Assembly (NCBI GenBank): GCA_024734495.1
Contig: JALMQS010000128.1
Location: 24,959,860 to 25,023,859 of the forward strand
Source of the DNA: Forficula auricularia
Lineage: Eukaryota > Arthropoda > Insecta > Dermaptera > Forficulidae
Reading direction: 5' to 3'
DNA: 64,000 nucleotides
The position numbers and the translations under genes were made by a program. The notes below the pieces were generated by a model. It was not told where the DNA came from, ran no database searches, and saw nothing but the letters and a program-made list of their open reading frames with translations. Below, one piece after another: positions 45,501 to 52,680 of this stretch. How positions within the stretch are numbered: position 1 is the stretch's first letter; every line of letters begins with the position of its first letter.

Positions 45501-46070
45501 ATCATAAATAGGAATACCGAATATTTTTTGTAATTCCACTTGTTGGATAGATTTTAAACTATTAATACTTATAAATATGGCAGTTATTTTATTATTCTTC
45601 GCTATTAAATCGCGAATCATCTCTAAGTTTCCTTTCCCAAATAACTCAAATTTGCTAAAATTGCTTAGGCCAATTGTCATTTGATTTACTACTTTCCAAT
45701 TAGGTAGGGTGTTTATTAATGATGTTGCTTCTTCTAGTTTTAATTTTGGAGTTGTTGTTTTTAGTTTCATTTGGCCCCATTTGATGTAAGGTTGAATAAC
45801 TAAGACTTGATGTCCCATTTCTGGTAAATGAAATACTCGATTGTACAATTCTTGATATTCTTCGGATATTTCCGATGATAATGCATCTAGTGTAGAGTCA
45901 CCATTCGAATCATTTGTTTTACCAAATTTCGAAACGCTATAATGTAAATAACTTTTTCTGACATTTAATAATTGTGTGATATGAGGAAATTGTCGTGAAA
46001 TAAAATAGCCTCTTGATAAATATTGTTCCATGAAAAAACGTGAAGTTAAAATAGAATTTTTAAAGAACAT
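36411..46070 (-). CDS. GTPBP6: HflX-family GTPase GTPBP6 (mitochondrial ribosome-associated), five exons
   Basis: Exons on the minus strand: 46070-45206, 38859-38651, 36999-36798, 36731-36633 (or 36629) and 36543-36411. Together they encode about 503 residues, close to human GTPBP6. An N-terminus rich in F, S and R without acids fits mitochondrial targeting. The HflX-specific region follows, including the GGMGETYLELRKQ signature and a basic coiled coil (KKLKKAIAILRERRTILRAK). G1 GYTNAGKTS is split by intron 1, G3 is VDTIGF, G4 NKID, and G5-like ISTVTNEG. The C-terminus is WLFKEAVV..VIISKITLNKF. GTPBP6 dissociates and helps assemble mitochondrial ribosomes. Introns 1-3 are GT-AG and phase-compatible. 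The last junction is in frame only with a weak donor (see findings), so function of this copy is likely but not certain. Intron 1 (6.3 kb) is full of transposons. Confidence 0.9.
36633..36731 (-). CDS. GTPBP6: GTPBP6 exon 4
   Basis: Acceptor CTATTTCTATTTAAG|GATTAAATG joins exon 3 to give NEGLNELLFKIEQIVFKV, followed by MQIKIRVPSGETNH. The best donor is CACG|GTAAGT after 36633, which is phase 1, whereas exon 5 needs phase 2. A donor 4 bases further on (GGTAA|GTTAAA, after 36629) restores the frame and adds G-K before WLFKEA. Confidence 0.75.
36798..36999 (-). CDS. GTPBP6: GTPBP6 exon 3
   Basis: Acceptor CATTTTTAG|GATGTC, donor AATGAGG|GTAAGTG (phase 1). It encodes DVILHVRDISHPDTSHQ, then ITVGNKIDKVNDADK with the G4 specificity box NKID, and ISTVTNE leading into the G5 loop. 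It joins exon 2 in phase (MLA-DVILHVRD), as in other GTPBP6 proteins. Confidence 0.9.
37000..38650. other. GTPBP6 intron 2, mostly unique AT-rich DNA
   Basis: No terminal repeats or coding motifs recognised. A G-rich patch lies near 37825-37860. Confidence 0.4.
38651..38859 (-). CDS. GTPBP6: GTPBP6 exon 2
   Basis: Acceptor TTTTGTATTTTAG|GAAAAAC, donor TTAGCC|GTAAGA (phase 0). It completes Walker A (GKTSLIQSLTG), carries the switch I region (KLFATLDVTLHAGLLPSR), the G3 box (LYVDTIGFFSDIP) and ESFTSTLEDAMLA. Plus-strand frames over the same bases are shadows. Confidence 0.9.
38935..38975 (+). repeat. possible Helitron-type 3' hairpin
   Basis: GCAAGGCCCGCCTTTGGCGG forms a GC-rich hairpin (GGCCCGCC/GGCGGCC), followed 10 bases later by CTAG and T. 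A hairpin followed by CTRR and then T is how Helitron 3' ends look. No 5' TC end or Rep/helicase gene was seen, so this is weak. Confidence 0.25.
39136..39666. mobile_element. hAT non-autonomous element, 531 bp
   Basis: TACATAGG is duplicated exactly at 39128-39135 and 39667-39674. The ends CAGTGGCGTAGCG and CGCTACGCCACTG are inverted, with GCGCCCGGGGCA subterminal copies at both ends and a C run. It lies in GTPBP6 intron 1. The minus-strand frame across the right end is a product of the terminus. Confidence 0.85.
39788..40348 (+). pseudogene. LINE (CR1/Jockey-type) ORF2 C-terminus with poly(A), 5'-truncated
   Basis: One open frame reads YGSHLWRRASKYSLATLDAI, QKRAVRLIGDSTLTDSLDSL, AHRRNVSALSLFYRYYHGRC, then TSFANTYIPMTSRNWNSLPT and IFPSTYNLQTFKTGVHRHL. 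This is the conserved C-terminal block of many arthropod LINE polyproteins (HR..V..LSLFYRY.HG.C, SR.WNSLP..FP..YN...FK). It ends near a poly(A) run at 40330-40343. The element is cut off on its 5' side, consistent with incomplete reverse transcription. It lies in GTPBP6 intron 1, antisense to the gene. Confidence 0.75.
40349..40970 (-). mobile_element. LINE 3' end, inverted copy, split by a hAT MITE
   Basis: GATCTTGAAAGACCCTTG at the left and TTGCATTACC..GGAGACGTAGGTGTC at 40702-40970 match the complement of 40000-40280. It is more diverged than the plus copy it abuts, forming a head-to-head pair. Confidence 0.6.
40366..40698. mobile_element. hAT MITE, 333 bp
   Basis: GACCCTTG at 40358-40365 and 40699-40706 is an exact 8-bp duplication of the LINE sequence it interrupts. 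The inverted ends are AGTGGCGGCGC and GCCGCCTCTG-like. The interior has GGCGAGGTAAATGTTGCGAG and CTTCGCGAGGCAG. No coding capacity. Confidence 0.65.
40971..41226. other. Penelope-like end fragment and spacer
   Basis: 41005-41110 repeats the end of the element at 15206-15458 (GATGAAACATGATATTAATT, then AATGAATGAAATAAAACTC). The remainder is unclassified. Confidence 0.4.
41368..41785 (+). pseudogene. hAT transposase C-terminal remnant
   Basis: Pieces in shifted frames read MTDMEFNECVARTSAKYKED, FPNVETILKIFSQYLF, then SSSERAFSVLKRVKNYLGNS, LTQTHLTNLSIMFIENDVVQ and IIDKFAKLLKARK before a stop at 41783-41785. SERxFSxLKRVKxYLRxx is the conserved hAT dimerisation domain. At least two frameshifts and loss of the N-terminal catalytic half make it non-functional. 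Confidence 0.75.
41947..42099. mobile_element. 153-bp foldback with 13-bp target duplication
   Basis: TATTTTACAATCA is present at 41934-41946 and 42100-42112. The insert is a hairpin (AATATGGATTTACTATGAGT and its complement) followed by TCTTTATTAAAGATGTTTCA and CACCACAATCTCTACT, the end shared with 47450, 50870, 50930 and 55830. It belongs to the same hammerhead-associated family as 55580-55831 but has lost the ribozyme part. Confidence 0.7.
42236..42548 (-). repeat. dispersed element with poly-C tandem units, partial copy 4
   Basis: Two units with AATTTTGTATACATAATCAG and TAAAAATGCAAAAACTA, then ATGATTATAAATAATTTTAT and CAGGTTGTATGGTAAAGTC. Only the proximal half of the element is present. 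Confidence 0.6.
42640..42860 (+). pseudogene. RTE retrotransposon 3' fragment
   Basis: The sequence parallels 50560-50820 of the RTE: an L-W-x-S block, GKKRG, a W-R-W/VVAS-QS end, and then AGTCTTAGGACTTTATACTC and GATGATGATG. It is 5'-truncated and diverged, with several stops. It shows that the same family has an older copy in the same intron. Confidence 0.55.
42890..42990 (+). mobile_element. Penelope-like family end fragment
   Basis: Contains GCCGAGAGTAGCAGAG, and AAAGAGGTTTTCCTCTGCTA which resembles 13655-13685. Neither the hammerhead nor a target duplication is visible. Confidence 0.4.
42995..43780. mobile_element. foldback MITE, GGGCGATTCATTTCTGCAA ends
   Basis: Inverted ends GGCGATTCATTTCTGCAA and TTGCAGAAATGAATCACC with TTA/TAA outside. 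Arms of about 360 bp are inverted copies meeting near 43385 (GAGTTGTTGTATCTTGTAGG and its complement). The 60-codon frame at 43189-43371 lies in an arm and is not a gene. Confidence 0.7.
43790..44205. mobile_element. foldback MITE, GTTGCAGTAAAA ends
   Basis: GTTGCAGTAAAAGCATG and TTTTTACTGCAAC at the ends. Inverted arms of about 195 bp (GGTCTAGAATCTTCATTTTT and its complement) are separated by about 25 bp. Directly adjacent to the previous foldback. Confidence 0.7.
44475..44580 (+). mobile_element. Penelope-like family fragment
   Basis: TTGAAGGAGACAATAAAAG folds against CTTTTATTGTCTCCTTCAA, followed by TTCTGCTACCCTCGGCAAAA and CTTTCAATTTA, the same end as 62750. The ribozyme portion is absent. 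A weak CATCAGTC motif near 44262 may be another minus-strand hammerhead relic. Confidence 0.45.
44566..45030. repeat. palindrome with about 165-bp arms
   Basis: GATCGCGCTTTTTAAACAAG, AGACTACTGCTGGTTGAG and GACTCAGCAGACTCCAATA recur inverted between 44866 and 45030. A centre of about 130 bp (44736-44866) is not inverted. Foldback MITE in GTPBP6 intron 1, 175 bp from the exon 1 donor. Confidence 0.65.
45206..46070 (-). CDS. GTPBP6: GTPBP6 exon 1
   Basis: A true ATG at 46070-46068 opens 288 codons with no stop. The exon ends TAATGCAG|GTAAAA (donor at 45205) in phase 1, inside the Walker A motif (VVGYTNAG). It holds the N-terminal targeting-like segment, the HflX N-domain and the linker helices. 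The upstream 46071-46300 is non-coding AT-rich sequence that presumably contains the 5' UTR and promoter; no TATA or initiator stood out. Confidence 0.9.
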
Positions 46071-46445
46071 TTTTATAAATCTGTTTTTATTTTATTTCGA
46101 GTTTTTTCACAAAATGAGTGATAGTTGGTGCGAAGTAAAAATTCTCTCCTACACTGAACTGATATTTAGGATCGCTAGTAAATTTTATAGCTGACTAGGA
46201 AAGTCAAAATTGATGAGATGATAATAAAATCTTGAGTATTAAATGGTAGGTTCTTTTCAAAAACTTTTTTATCAGTTGGAATCCGTTCAATGCTAGAATA
46301 AAAACAAGAATTATTTTATATAAGAAAATGAAAAAAAAATTATTGATTGTTTTTATAAATTAAAAAAATACAAATCTTCTACAAAAAACAATCCAAAATA
46401 CGTTTATTCAAAGTCAAACGTTTCGGAAGAATTTCTCCCTTTTTC
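46071..46445. other. upstream of GTPBP6; Penelope-like fragment
   Basis: 46080-46300 is unique AT-rich DNA, presumably 5' UTR/promoter of GTPBP6. 46320-46445 is a minus-oriented repeat (AAACGTTTCGGAAGAATTTC) matching the complement of 52561-52670. Confidence 0.4.
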
Positions 46446-46512
46446 AATGACAATTTTTTTCAAAAAAATAAAAAAAAACTTGCTTTCTCTAGAATTTAGA
46501 AAGCAACACTAA

Positions 46513-46717
46513 GGGCCAGTTGTATGTCGGTTGGTAAAGTCTTTGTAAAAGTTGACCAAGGGTAAAACCTTAAAATTCACCTTGTGCCGGATAGATGGCC
46601 AATCAGATGAAAGTGAGTGTCATCTGATTGGCCAACCCGCCGAGCACAAGGTGAATTTTAAGGTTTTACCCTTGGTCAAACTTTCACAAAGACTTTACCA
46701 ACCGATACAACTGCCCC
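46513..46717. mobile_element. Harbinger-like MITE, 205 bp
   Basis: GGGCCAGTTGTATGTCGG at the left and ATACAACTGCCCC at the right are inverted, with TAA on both sides. Trinucleotide TAA/TTA duplications and GGSCC-type ends suit PIF/Harbinger-derived MITEs. The whole element folds back (AAGGTGAATTTTAAGGTTTT and complement). Confidence 0.55.
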
Positions 46718-47175
46718 TAAGATATTAAATATTTTTATAAATAGACAATTGTACAGATAGTCCTGGCGACCAGATTACCTTTAAATAAAAATATAAATAT
46801 TTATGAAAATTTATTTTTCTCTAAAATTTTTTATAAACATTCGAAAAACAATCCATATCTTGACCTTTTATTAATCGAATTTTTGTTATTTAAAATTTCG
46901 ATCATTTCCAAAATTAATCTTTTTTCCAAGTTATATTCTTTATCTAAAATTTTGGGATTAGAAAAAATTAATTTTGGAAATGATTGAAATTTTAAAATTT
47001 TAAATAACAAAAATTCGAATAATAAAAGGTCAAGATATGGATTGTTTTTCGAATGTTTATAAAAAATTTTAGAGAAAAATAAATTTTCATAAATATTTAT
47101 ATTTTTATTTAAAGGTAATCTGGTCACCAAGACAATCTGTACAATTGTCTATTTATAAAAATATTTAATATCTTA

Positions 47176-47382
47176 GGGCCAGTTGTATATCGGTTGATAA
47201 ACTCTTTTTAAACATTGACAAAGGGTAAAAACCTTAAAATTCACCTTGTGCCGGGTGGGATGGCCAATCAGATGAAAGTGACTGTCATCTGATTGGCCAT
47301 CCCACCGGCACAAGGTGAATTCTAAGGTTTTACCCTTTGTCAATTTTTAAAAAGAGTTTACCAACCGACATACAACTGGCCT
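47176..47382. mobile_element. Harbinger-like MITE, second copy
   Basis: GGGCCAGTTGTATATCGG and GACATACAACTGGCC ends with TTA on both sides. The internal hairpin around CATCTGATTGGCCATCC is the same as in the first copy. Confidence 0.55.
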
Positions 47383-47454
47383 TTAGTGTTGCTTTCTAAA
47401 TTTTAGAGAGAGCAACTTGTTTTTTTATTTTTTTGAAAATTTTTTGTCATTAAT

Positions 47455-47568
47455 AGAGATTGTGGTGTTGGTGCAAGGTGAAACATTATTAATAAAGATA
47501 AAAGTAAATAAATATTATATGAAATATACATTTACTATGAGTTTGGATTTCTAGGTCACTTGTTTCAC
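47455..47568 (+). repeat. left part of a hammerhead-family repeat, split by the RTE
   Basis: TAGAGATTGTGGTGTTGGTG, AAGGTGAAACATTATTAATA and CTAGGTCACTTGTTTCAC match 50925-51035. The sequence resumes after the RTE at 50826 (ATTAAATTTAATG). Confidence 0.6.
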
Positions 47569-47810
47569 GGGGTTATCCGAGCTAAGTCTGACATTGCTTC
47601 CACTTACTTGTGTCAGGCTTCTCTTTTTCTCTCTCCTATACGGCCTCCCTTGGCCAACTCTTGTTTTTTTTTTTTTTTTTTTTTTTTTACCGACTCCGAC
47701 GCTATTAGGTTTTCGAGGGCTAGGAGTTGATTTCCTTTTCATTTTTCTTCTCTTCAACATGTGGAAGGCAACGGGAAACCACCACATTACAAATCCCGAG
47801 AATATGCAAC

Positions 47811-49484
47811 ATGACGATTTCTCTTCGAGTAAAGAATTCCGGAGGTAAACTAGCCCCTCGTTCGGATCTCCGGGAAGGGGCTACCCGAGGAGAGACCATC
47901 ATAAAGGGAAAAATAAATAATGACTTTCTACGAGTCGGAGCGTGGAATGTTAGGACGCTAAAGGGAATAGATAAACTAATGAATTTAAAGCGGGAAATGG
48001 ATAGACACAAATTGGACATTATTGGGATTAGTGAAATGAGATACCCAGTAGAGGGAGATTTTTGGTTTGAAAACAGCCATAGAATCATTCATACGGGGGG
48101 GCAGAATGGGCAGGCAGGAGTGGGCATTATTATGAATAAAAAAATAGGGCAAAGGGTAAAGAATTATCTTCAGGTAAGCAAAAGGATTGTTATGATCACA
48201 GTGGATTCGAAACCGAAAGATACTGTGATAATCCAGGTATACATGCCTACTACATCATATAAGGATGACCAAGTTATAGAAGAAATGTACGAACAAATTG
48301 AAAACCTGATGAAACGCGTTAAAGGGGATGAAAATTTAATAATCATGGGGGATTGGAATGCAAGAGTAGGAAAAGGCAAAGAAGGAAAAGTGGTGGGCGA
48401 ACACGGTCTAGGAGATAGGAATGAAAGGGGCGAAAGATTAATTGAATTTTGCAGTAAGCACAGTCTAGTAGTAGCAAACACACTCTTCCAACACCATCCA
48501 AGAAGGATCTACACGTGGAAAATGCCAAAAGACAAGGGGAGATTTCAAATAGATTACATATTAGTCAAACAAAGATTCAGAAATCAAGTAAAGGACTGTA
48601 AAAGCTATCCTGGGGCTGATATTTTTAGTGATCACAATCTAATTGCGATGAAATGCCAACTAAAATTTAAAAAACTAATAAAAAAGGGAGGGTCGCGAAA
48701 AAACTGGGATATATCTAAATTAAAAAATAAGGAAACCCAAAAACTTTTCGAAAACGTAATGAATAAGAAACTGGAAGAAAAAACACCCACAAATAATAAA
48801 GAAGAAGAAATCGAACAAGAATGGAATGCTATGAAATCAAGCCTGACTGAAACAGCCAACGAAGTCCTTAAATCAAAGAAAAACGAAATTAAAAAGCCAT
48901 GGGTAACAGACGAAATACTGCAACTGTTTGACGAACGAAGAAAATTTAAGAACAGAAAAGACGAAGAAGGGAAAGAAACATATAAAAAATTAAGATGGAA
49001 AGTTATAAGAGAATGTAGAAAAGCAAAAGAAAAAATGATTCAAGAAAAATGTAAAGAAGTCAACGAAAATCTAGTATTGGGAAAAGTTGATGTAGCCTAT
49101 AGGGCAATAAAAAGAAATTTCCAAGAAGACAAGCCAAAAAGCAAGAACATAAGAGATAAAGGAGGCCACATTATTCTAAACGAAAACGAACAGGCAAATA
49201 GATGGAAGGAACACCTAGAAGAACTCTATGGAGAAGAAAAAACAATGAACCCAATAGAAGAAGAAGAATCTGTGGACGAAAACGAATTAGGAGACCCCAT
49301 ACTCAGGTCAGAATTCGAGACAGCTTTGAAGGAACTAAAAAATAATAGAGCACCCGGAATAGACAATATACAAGCTGAAATCCTAAAGAACTCTGGGGAA
49401 AAGGCACTTGACAAACTCTTTGAACTAATTAGCAAAATCTATAAATTGGGAATCATCCCAAAAGATTTCCAAAAAACAAAATAG
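47811..49484 (+). CDS. RTE polyprotein, endonuclease and N-terminal RT part (5' of frameshift)
   Basis: The first in-frame ATG is at 47811. The AP endonuclease domain spans residues about 40-280: VGAWNVRTL, IIGISEMR with the catalytic Glu, HTGGQNGQAGVGII, VYMPTTSY, IIMGDWNARVG with Asp/Asn, RRIYTW, IDYILV and DIFSDHNLI with the catalytic SDH. It nicks target DNA to prime reverse transcription. A lysine-rich linker follows (residues about 290-470). The RT begins with EFETALKELKNNRAPGIDN. The frame runs into a stop at 49482-49484 just after IPKDFQK. The missing base lies in an A-rich run (49469-49480), after which the -1 frame continues as KIVTLPKKTG. Confidence 0.85.
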   Translation: MTISLRVKNSGGKLAPRSDLREGATRGETIIKGKINNDFLRVGAWNVRTLKGIDKLMNLKREMDRHKLDIIGISEMRYPVEGDFWFENSHRIIHTGGQNGQAGVGIIMNKKIGQRVKNYLQVSKRIVMITVDSKPKDTVIIQVYMPTTSYKDDQVIEEMYEQIENLMKRVKGDENLIIMGDWNARVGKGKEGKVVGEHGLGDRNERGERLIEFCSKHSLVVANTLFQHHPRRIYTWKMPKDKGRFQIDYILVKQRFRNQVKDCKSYPGADIFSDHNLIAMKCQLKFKKLIKKGGSRKNWDISKLKNKETQKLFENVMNKKLEEKTPTNNKEEEIEQEWNAMKSSLTETANEVLKSKKNEIKKPWVTDEILQLFDERRKFKNRKDEEGKETYKKLRWKVIRECRKAKEKMIQEKCKEVNENLVLGKVDVAYRAIKRNFQEDKPKSKNIRDKGGHIILNENEQANRWKEHLEELYGEEKTMNPIEEEESVDENELGDPILRSEFETALKELKNNRAPGIDNIQAEILKNSGEKALDKLFELISKIYKLGIIPKDFQKTK

Positions 49485-50794
49485 TCACACTTCCCAAAAA
49501 GACAGGCGCGGATAAATGTGAAAATTTCAGGACCATTAGCCTAACCTCACATGCCTCCAAAATCCTAACCAAAATAATCCAGAGAAGAATAGAACAAAGA
49601 GTTGAAGAAAATCTGGGGGAAGACCAGTTCGGCTTTAGAAGAAACAGAGGCACCCGAGAAGCAATTCTCTCTCTTAGACTAATAATAGAAAGGGCTTTTA
49701 TCAGGGAAGAATCTGTCTACATCGGATTCATAGACCTAGAAAAAGCATTCGATAACGTCAATTGGGAAATTATGTTTAAAATATTAAAACAGGCGGGAAT
49801 AAAATTCAGAGAGAGAAGACTAATCTACAATCTATATCAAAACCAGACGGCAATTATAAATATTGGTGATGAACAAAGAGAAGCCAAAATAAAAAAAGGT
49901 GTAAGACAAGGATGTGTGCTGTCACCCATGATTTTCAACTTATACATAGAAGAAGCGATTAAAGAATTCAAAGACAAAATTGATACAGGTATAGAAATCC
50001 AAGGTCAAAAGATCGCTATGTTAAGATTTGCCGATGACATTGCCCTTCTAGGAAGCAATAAAAAAGAATTAGAGGACGCCTTGAATGGAATTAACCAAAT
50101 CCTAATAGAAGAAATCAAAATGAAAATAAACAAGAATAAAACCAAGGTCCTAGTATGTACAAAAAAAGAACAAACGAGACAGGAATGCATCAAAATTAAC
50201 CAAGAAAACCTAGAAGGAGTTAAGGAATTCCGCTACCTAGGAAGTAAAATAACATGGGATGGGAGGAGCGAAAACGAAATTAAATCAAGAATTGCCCAAG
50301 CAAAAATGGGGTTTAATTCAAAACAAAAACTACTATGCTCCTCCTCAATCAGCTTAGCAAACAGGAAGTTGCTATTGAAGACATATGTATGGAGCATAGC
50401 CATGTACGGGTGTGAAACCTGGACAATTAGAGAAGCGGAGAGAAAGAGATTAGAGGCTTTCGAAATGTGGTGCTACAGAAGAATGACGAATATCAAATGG
50501 ATGGATAAAATTACAAATGAAGAAGTTCTTGGAAGAATCGGAGAAAGAAGAACCTTGTGGAAGAGTCTGAAGAAGAGAAGAGGTCAGATGATGGGGCACA
50601 CACTGAGACATGGGGGACTGCTTAGGGATATCTTGGAGGGGGAGGTGGGAAAGAAAAGGGGAAGGGGAAGAACCAGATTAGAATATTTCAACCAAATAAT
50701 TGGGGATATGGGATGCCAGACATTTAGAGAGGTTAAACAGCTGGCGGGGGACAGAGTCGAGTGGAGACGGATTGTTGCATCAAACCAGTCTTAG
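49478..50794 (+). CDS. RTE polyprotein, reverse transcriptase (3' of frameshift)
   Basis: Continuation in the shifted frame: TLPKKTGADKCENFRTISL, GEDQFGFRRNRGTREAI, FIDLEKAFDNVNWEIM (RT motif with the first Asp), VRQGCVLSPMIFNLYIEEAI, and LRFADDIALLGS (catalytic ADD). Then come FRYLGSKITWDG, the thumb, and the RTE C-terminus AMYGCETWTI, RMTNIKWMDKITNEEVLGRI, GKKRGRGRTRLEYF, ending VEWRRIVASNQS and stop at 50794. All RT catalytic acids are present. The product is not continuous with the endonuclease because of the single shift. Confidence 0.85.
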   Translation, partial: KIVTLPKKTGADKCENFRTISLTSHASKILTKIIQRRIEQRVEENLGEDQFGFRRNRGTREAILSLRLIIERAFIREESVYIGFIDLEKAFDNVNWEIMFKILKQAGIKFRERRLIYNLYQNQTAIINIGDEQREAKIKKGVRQGCVLSPMIFNLYIEEAIKEFKDKIDTGIEIQGQKIAMLRFADDIALLGSNKKELEDALNGINQILIEEIKMKINKNKTKVLVCTKKEQTRQECIKINQENLEGVKEFRYLGSKITWDGRSENEIKSRIAQAKMGFNSKQKLLCSSSISLANRKLLLKTYVWSIAMYGCETWTIREAERKRLEAFEMWCYRRMTNIKWMDKITNEEVLGRIGERRTLWKSLKKRRGQMMGHTLRHGGLLRDILEGEVGKKRGRGRTRLEYFNQIIGDMGCQTFREVKQLAGDRVEWRRIVASNQS

Positions 50795-50825
50795 GACTGT
50801 ATACTCAATGATGATGATGTTTCAC

Positions 50826-51055
50826 ATTAAATTTAATGATGTTAATAATGTTTCACCTTGTACCAATACCACAATCTCTATTAATTATTAATAATGCTAG
50901 TCCAGCCAAATTAATGGTGATTAGTAGAGATTGTGGTGTTGGTGCAAGGTGAAACATCTTTAATAAAGATAAGAGTAAATAAATATTATATTTAATATGG
51001 ATTTACTATGAGTTAAGGATACTAGGTCACTTATTTCACATTAAAATTAAAAAAT
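50826..51055 (+). repeat. hammerhead-family repeat, inverted pair
   Basis: The end block CACCTTG.ACCAATACCACAATCTC (50860-50880) and its complement (50925-50950) face each other around TCCAGCCAAATTAATGG. The right arm runs TAAGAGTAAATAAATATTAT, ACTATGAGTTAAGGATACTA, TTATTTCACATTAAAATTAA. Confidence 0.6.
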
Positions 51056-51654
51056 TAAAAGATATAAAAAATAAACTGCAACGGATCGTTGCTAAACTTT
51101 ATCCAAATTCATTTGAAATATTAATATGTTCTTGAGTAAAGTACTTTAAAATATAATTTTACTAAAAACTTTATTTAACCTTTTTTGTGGTACCCAAGGT
51201 ACTTAATTAGGATATTAAATTTCATCAAAATTGGTTAAGTCATTTTCAAGATATTTAGAAAAAACTAAAAAAGTACTGAAATAAAGTACTAATGTTTGTG
51301 GACCGATATGTACCAAAAACTAATCAGCGCTTCATTTTGTTAAACTAATGGTAGGTTTTCAATTTCATTTCAATCAGCGTAAAGGTGTGGAAAAAATCGT
51401 GGACGAAAAAAACGATAACACACACTCACACATACATCCATCCGCACGCACTTCCAAAAAAAATGGCACTTTTTGGCCTCTCGACGAGATTCCAGGTAAT
51501 TTTTGGCAAAACCGTCACGTGCTAAAATTCAATCTCATTGAATACTTCAATTTGTGACCTTAATTGAGTCTATGGGTTCCGTAGTCTTTACCTGAGGACC
51601 CTTTGAAGTCGCGCTTGCCGCGAGAGGGATTCCAATACTTTCTCCCATGCTTCG
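51056..51654. repeat. repeat-derived segment (matches 13.3-15.6 kb in reverse)
   Basis: 51240-51420 and 51470-51640 carry, in reverse, the blocks found at 15480-15610, 14140-14220 and 13310-13450. They are therefore contiguous parts of one repeat that has been split by insertions at 13-15 kb. An AC-rich microsatellite-like stretch lies at 51418-51445. Confidence 0.45.
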
Positions 51655-51669
51655 CATTGGATAAAGTAA

Positions 51670-51990
51670 AAAAAATTTCTTTTCAATATATATATTTCGG
51701 GCTGTCAACCCATCTTCAGGAAATACAGAAAGTAACTAATTCAACTTATTGAATAACAGGTTATATATGTGTTTATTGAACAGAGGAACCTGTTATTCAA
51801 TAAGTTGAATTAGTTACTTTCTGTATTTCCTGAAGATGGGTTGACAGCCCGAAATATATATATTGAAAAAGAAAAAAAAATTTTATATCTTTTAATTTTT
51901 TAATTTTAATGTGAAATAAGTGACCTAGTATCCTTAACTCATAGTAAATCCATATTAAATATAATATTTATTTACTCTTATCTTTTTTAA
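51670..51990. mobile_element. Penelope-like foldback with hammerhead-like motifs in both arms
   Basis: The arms 51677-51770 and 51790-51870 are inverted (TTCAATATATATATTTCGGG and complement). In each, CTGAAGA, stem GGG/CCC and GAAATATATATA mimic the hammerhead layout with one core change (CTGAAGA). The tail AATTTTAATGTGAAATAAG and TTAACTCATAGTAAATCC match the family at 55700 and 50990. Confidence 0.5.
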
Positions 51991-52124
51991 ATTAATGGTG
52001 TTCTACAGATGAATTCTAATAAATCTTGAACGATGCAATAGCCACCTTTGGTTTCTCACCACCTGCAAAAAACTACAACTTACTCCTCAATTTATCAACA
52101 TAAAATGCAAGTTTTAACTCTAGA

Positions 52125-52555
52125 ATTTTAATGTGAAATAAGTGATCTAGAAGTCCTAACTCATAGTAAATGTATATTTCATATAATAAGATTGGAGTAA
52201 TTTTTGGAGACGGACTGATAAGTGAAATTGAGTGGATATTGATGAGGCAGTCCAAAAAAGAAGATAATTTATACTATCTTTTTATTCAAAAACCGACGTT
52301 TATAATTCTGCTGAGAATGATATACAATATATTATTGTTACTACCACCGAAAGAGGAGACAGAGGGGAATGTCGCATTGGAATTCCTTCACTGACTTTTC
52401 AAAACCCTGAAGAAGAATGGAATAGCCTCCGAAACGTCGGTTTTGAATAAAAAGATAGTATAAATAAAAAGATAGTATAAATTATCTTCTTTTTTTGGAC
52501 TGCCTCATCAATATCCACTCAATTTCATATATTTATTTACATTTATCTTTAAAAA
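52125..52555. mobile_element. Penelope-like foldback inserted in a family member
   Basis: Inverted arms GAGTGGATATTGATGAGGCA (52231) and TGCCTCATCAATATCCACTC (52502). A hammerhead-like tail (CTGAAGA, CCTCCGAAACGTCGG) is at 52404-52445. It interrupts the repeat TAACTCATAGTAAATGTATA at a site where ATTTCATATA is found on both sides (about 52174-52183 and 52526-52535), an approximately 10-bp duplication. Confidence 0.5.
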
Positions 52556-52680
52556 TTTTGTCATTGAAAACGGGAGAAATTCTCCCGAAACGTTTGATTT
52601 TTGAATAAACGTGTTTTGGATTGTTTTTTATAAAAGATTTGTATTTTTTTAATTTATAAGAAAATGTGTTTATTCTAAAT
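52556..52680 (+). ncRNA. Penelope-like 3' end with hammerhead-like fold
   Basis: TTGAAAACGGGAGAAATTCTC, CCCGAAACGTTTGATTTTTG: a strong stem GGGAG/CTCCC followed by GAAACGTT, but the first core box reads TTGAAAA. It is the mirror of 46320-46450. Confidence 0.4.

Larger units (their letters stand above)
46447..47451. repeat. 1-kb palindrome containing two inverted MITE copies
   Basis: TGACAATTTTTTTC at the left and TTTTTTGTCA at the right bound inverted arms of about 500 bp that meet near 46950. Each arm contains one copy of the GGGCCAGTTGTAT MITE. The MITE insertion therefore preceded the inverted duplication, or the same site was hit twice. The 99-codon frame at 47130-46831 spans the hairpin centre and is spurious. 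Confidence 0.7.
47569..50817 (+). mobile_element. RTE-clade non-LTR retrotransposon, nearly full length
   Basis: TGTTTCAC at 47561-47568 and 50818-50825 is an 8-bp target duplication. The 3.25-kb body has a short 5' leader (with a long T run at 47667-47690), one long polyprotein frame broken by a single frameshift, and a very short 3' UTR ending CAATGATGATGA. There is no ORF1 gag and no poly(A). Endonuclease-RT order, size and short-repeat tail are typical of RTE elements. Few lesions suggest recent insertion. A decayed 3' copy is at 42640-42860. Confidence 0.85.

Noticed and set aside
46831..47130. 99-codon minus-strand open frame
   Set aside because: It spans the centre of the 1-kb palindrome, so its two halves are complementary repeat sequence, rich in F, L, K and N, with no family resemblance.
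47720..48481. Minus-strand frames opposite the RTE polyprotein
   Set aside because: Complementary shadows of the endonuclease coding sequence.
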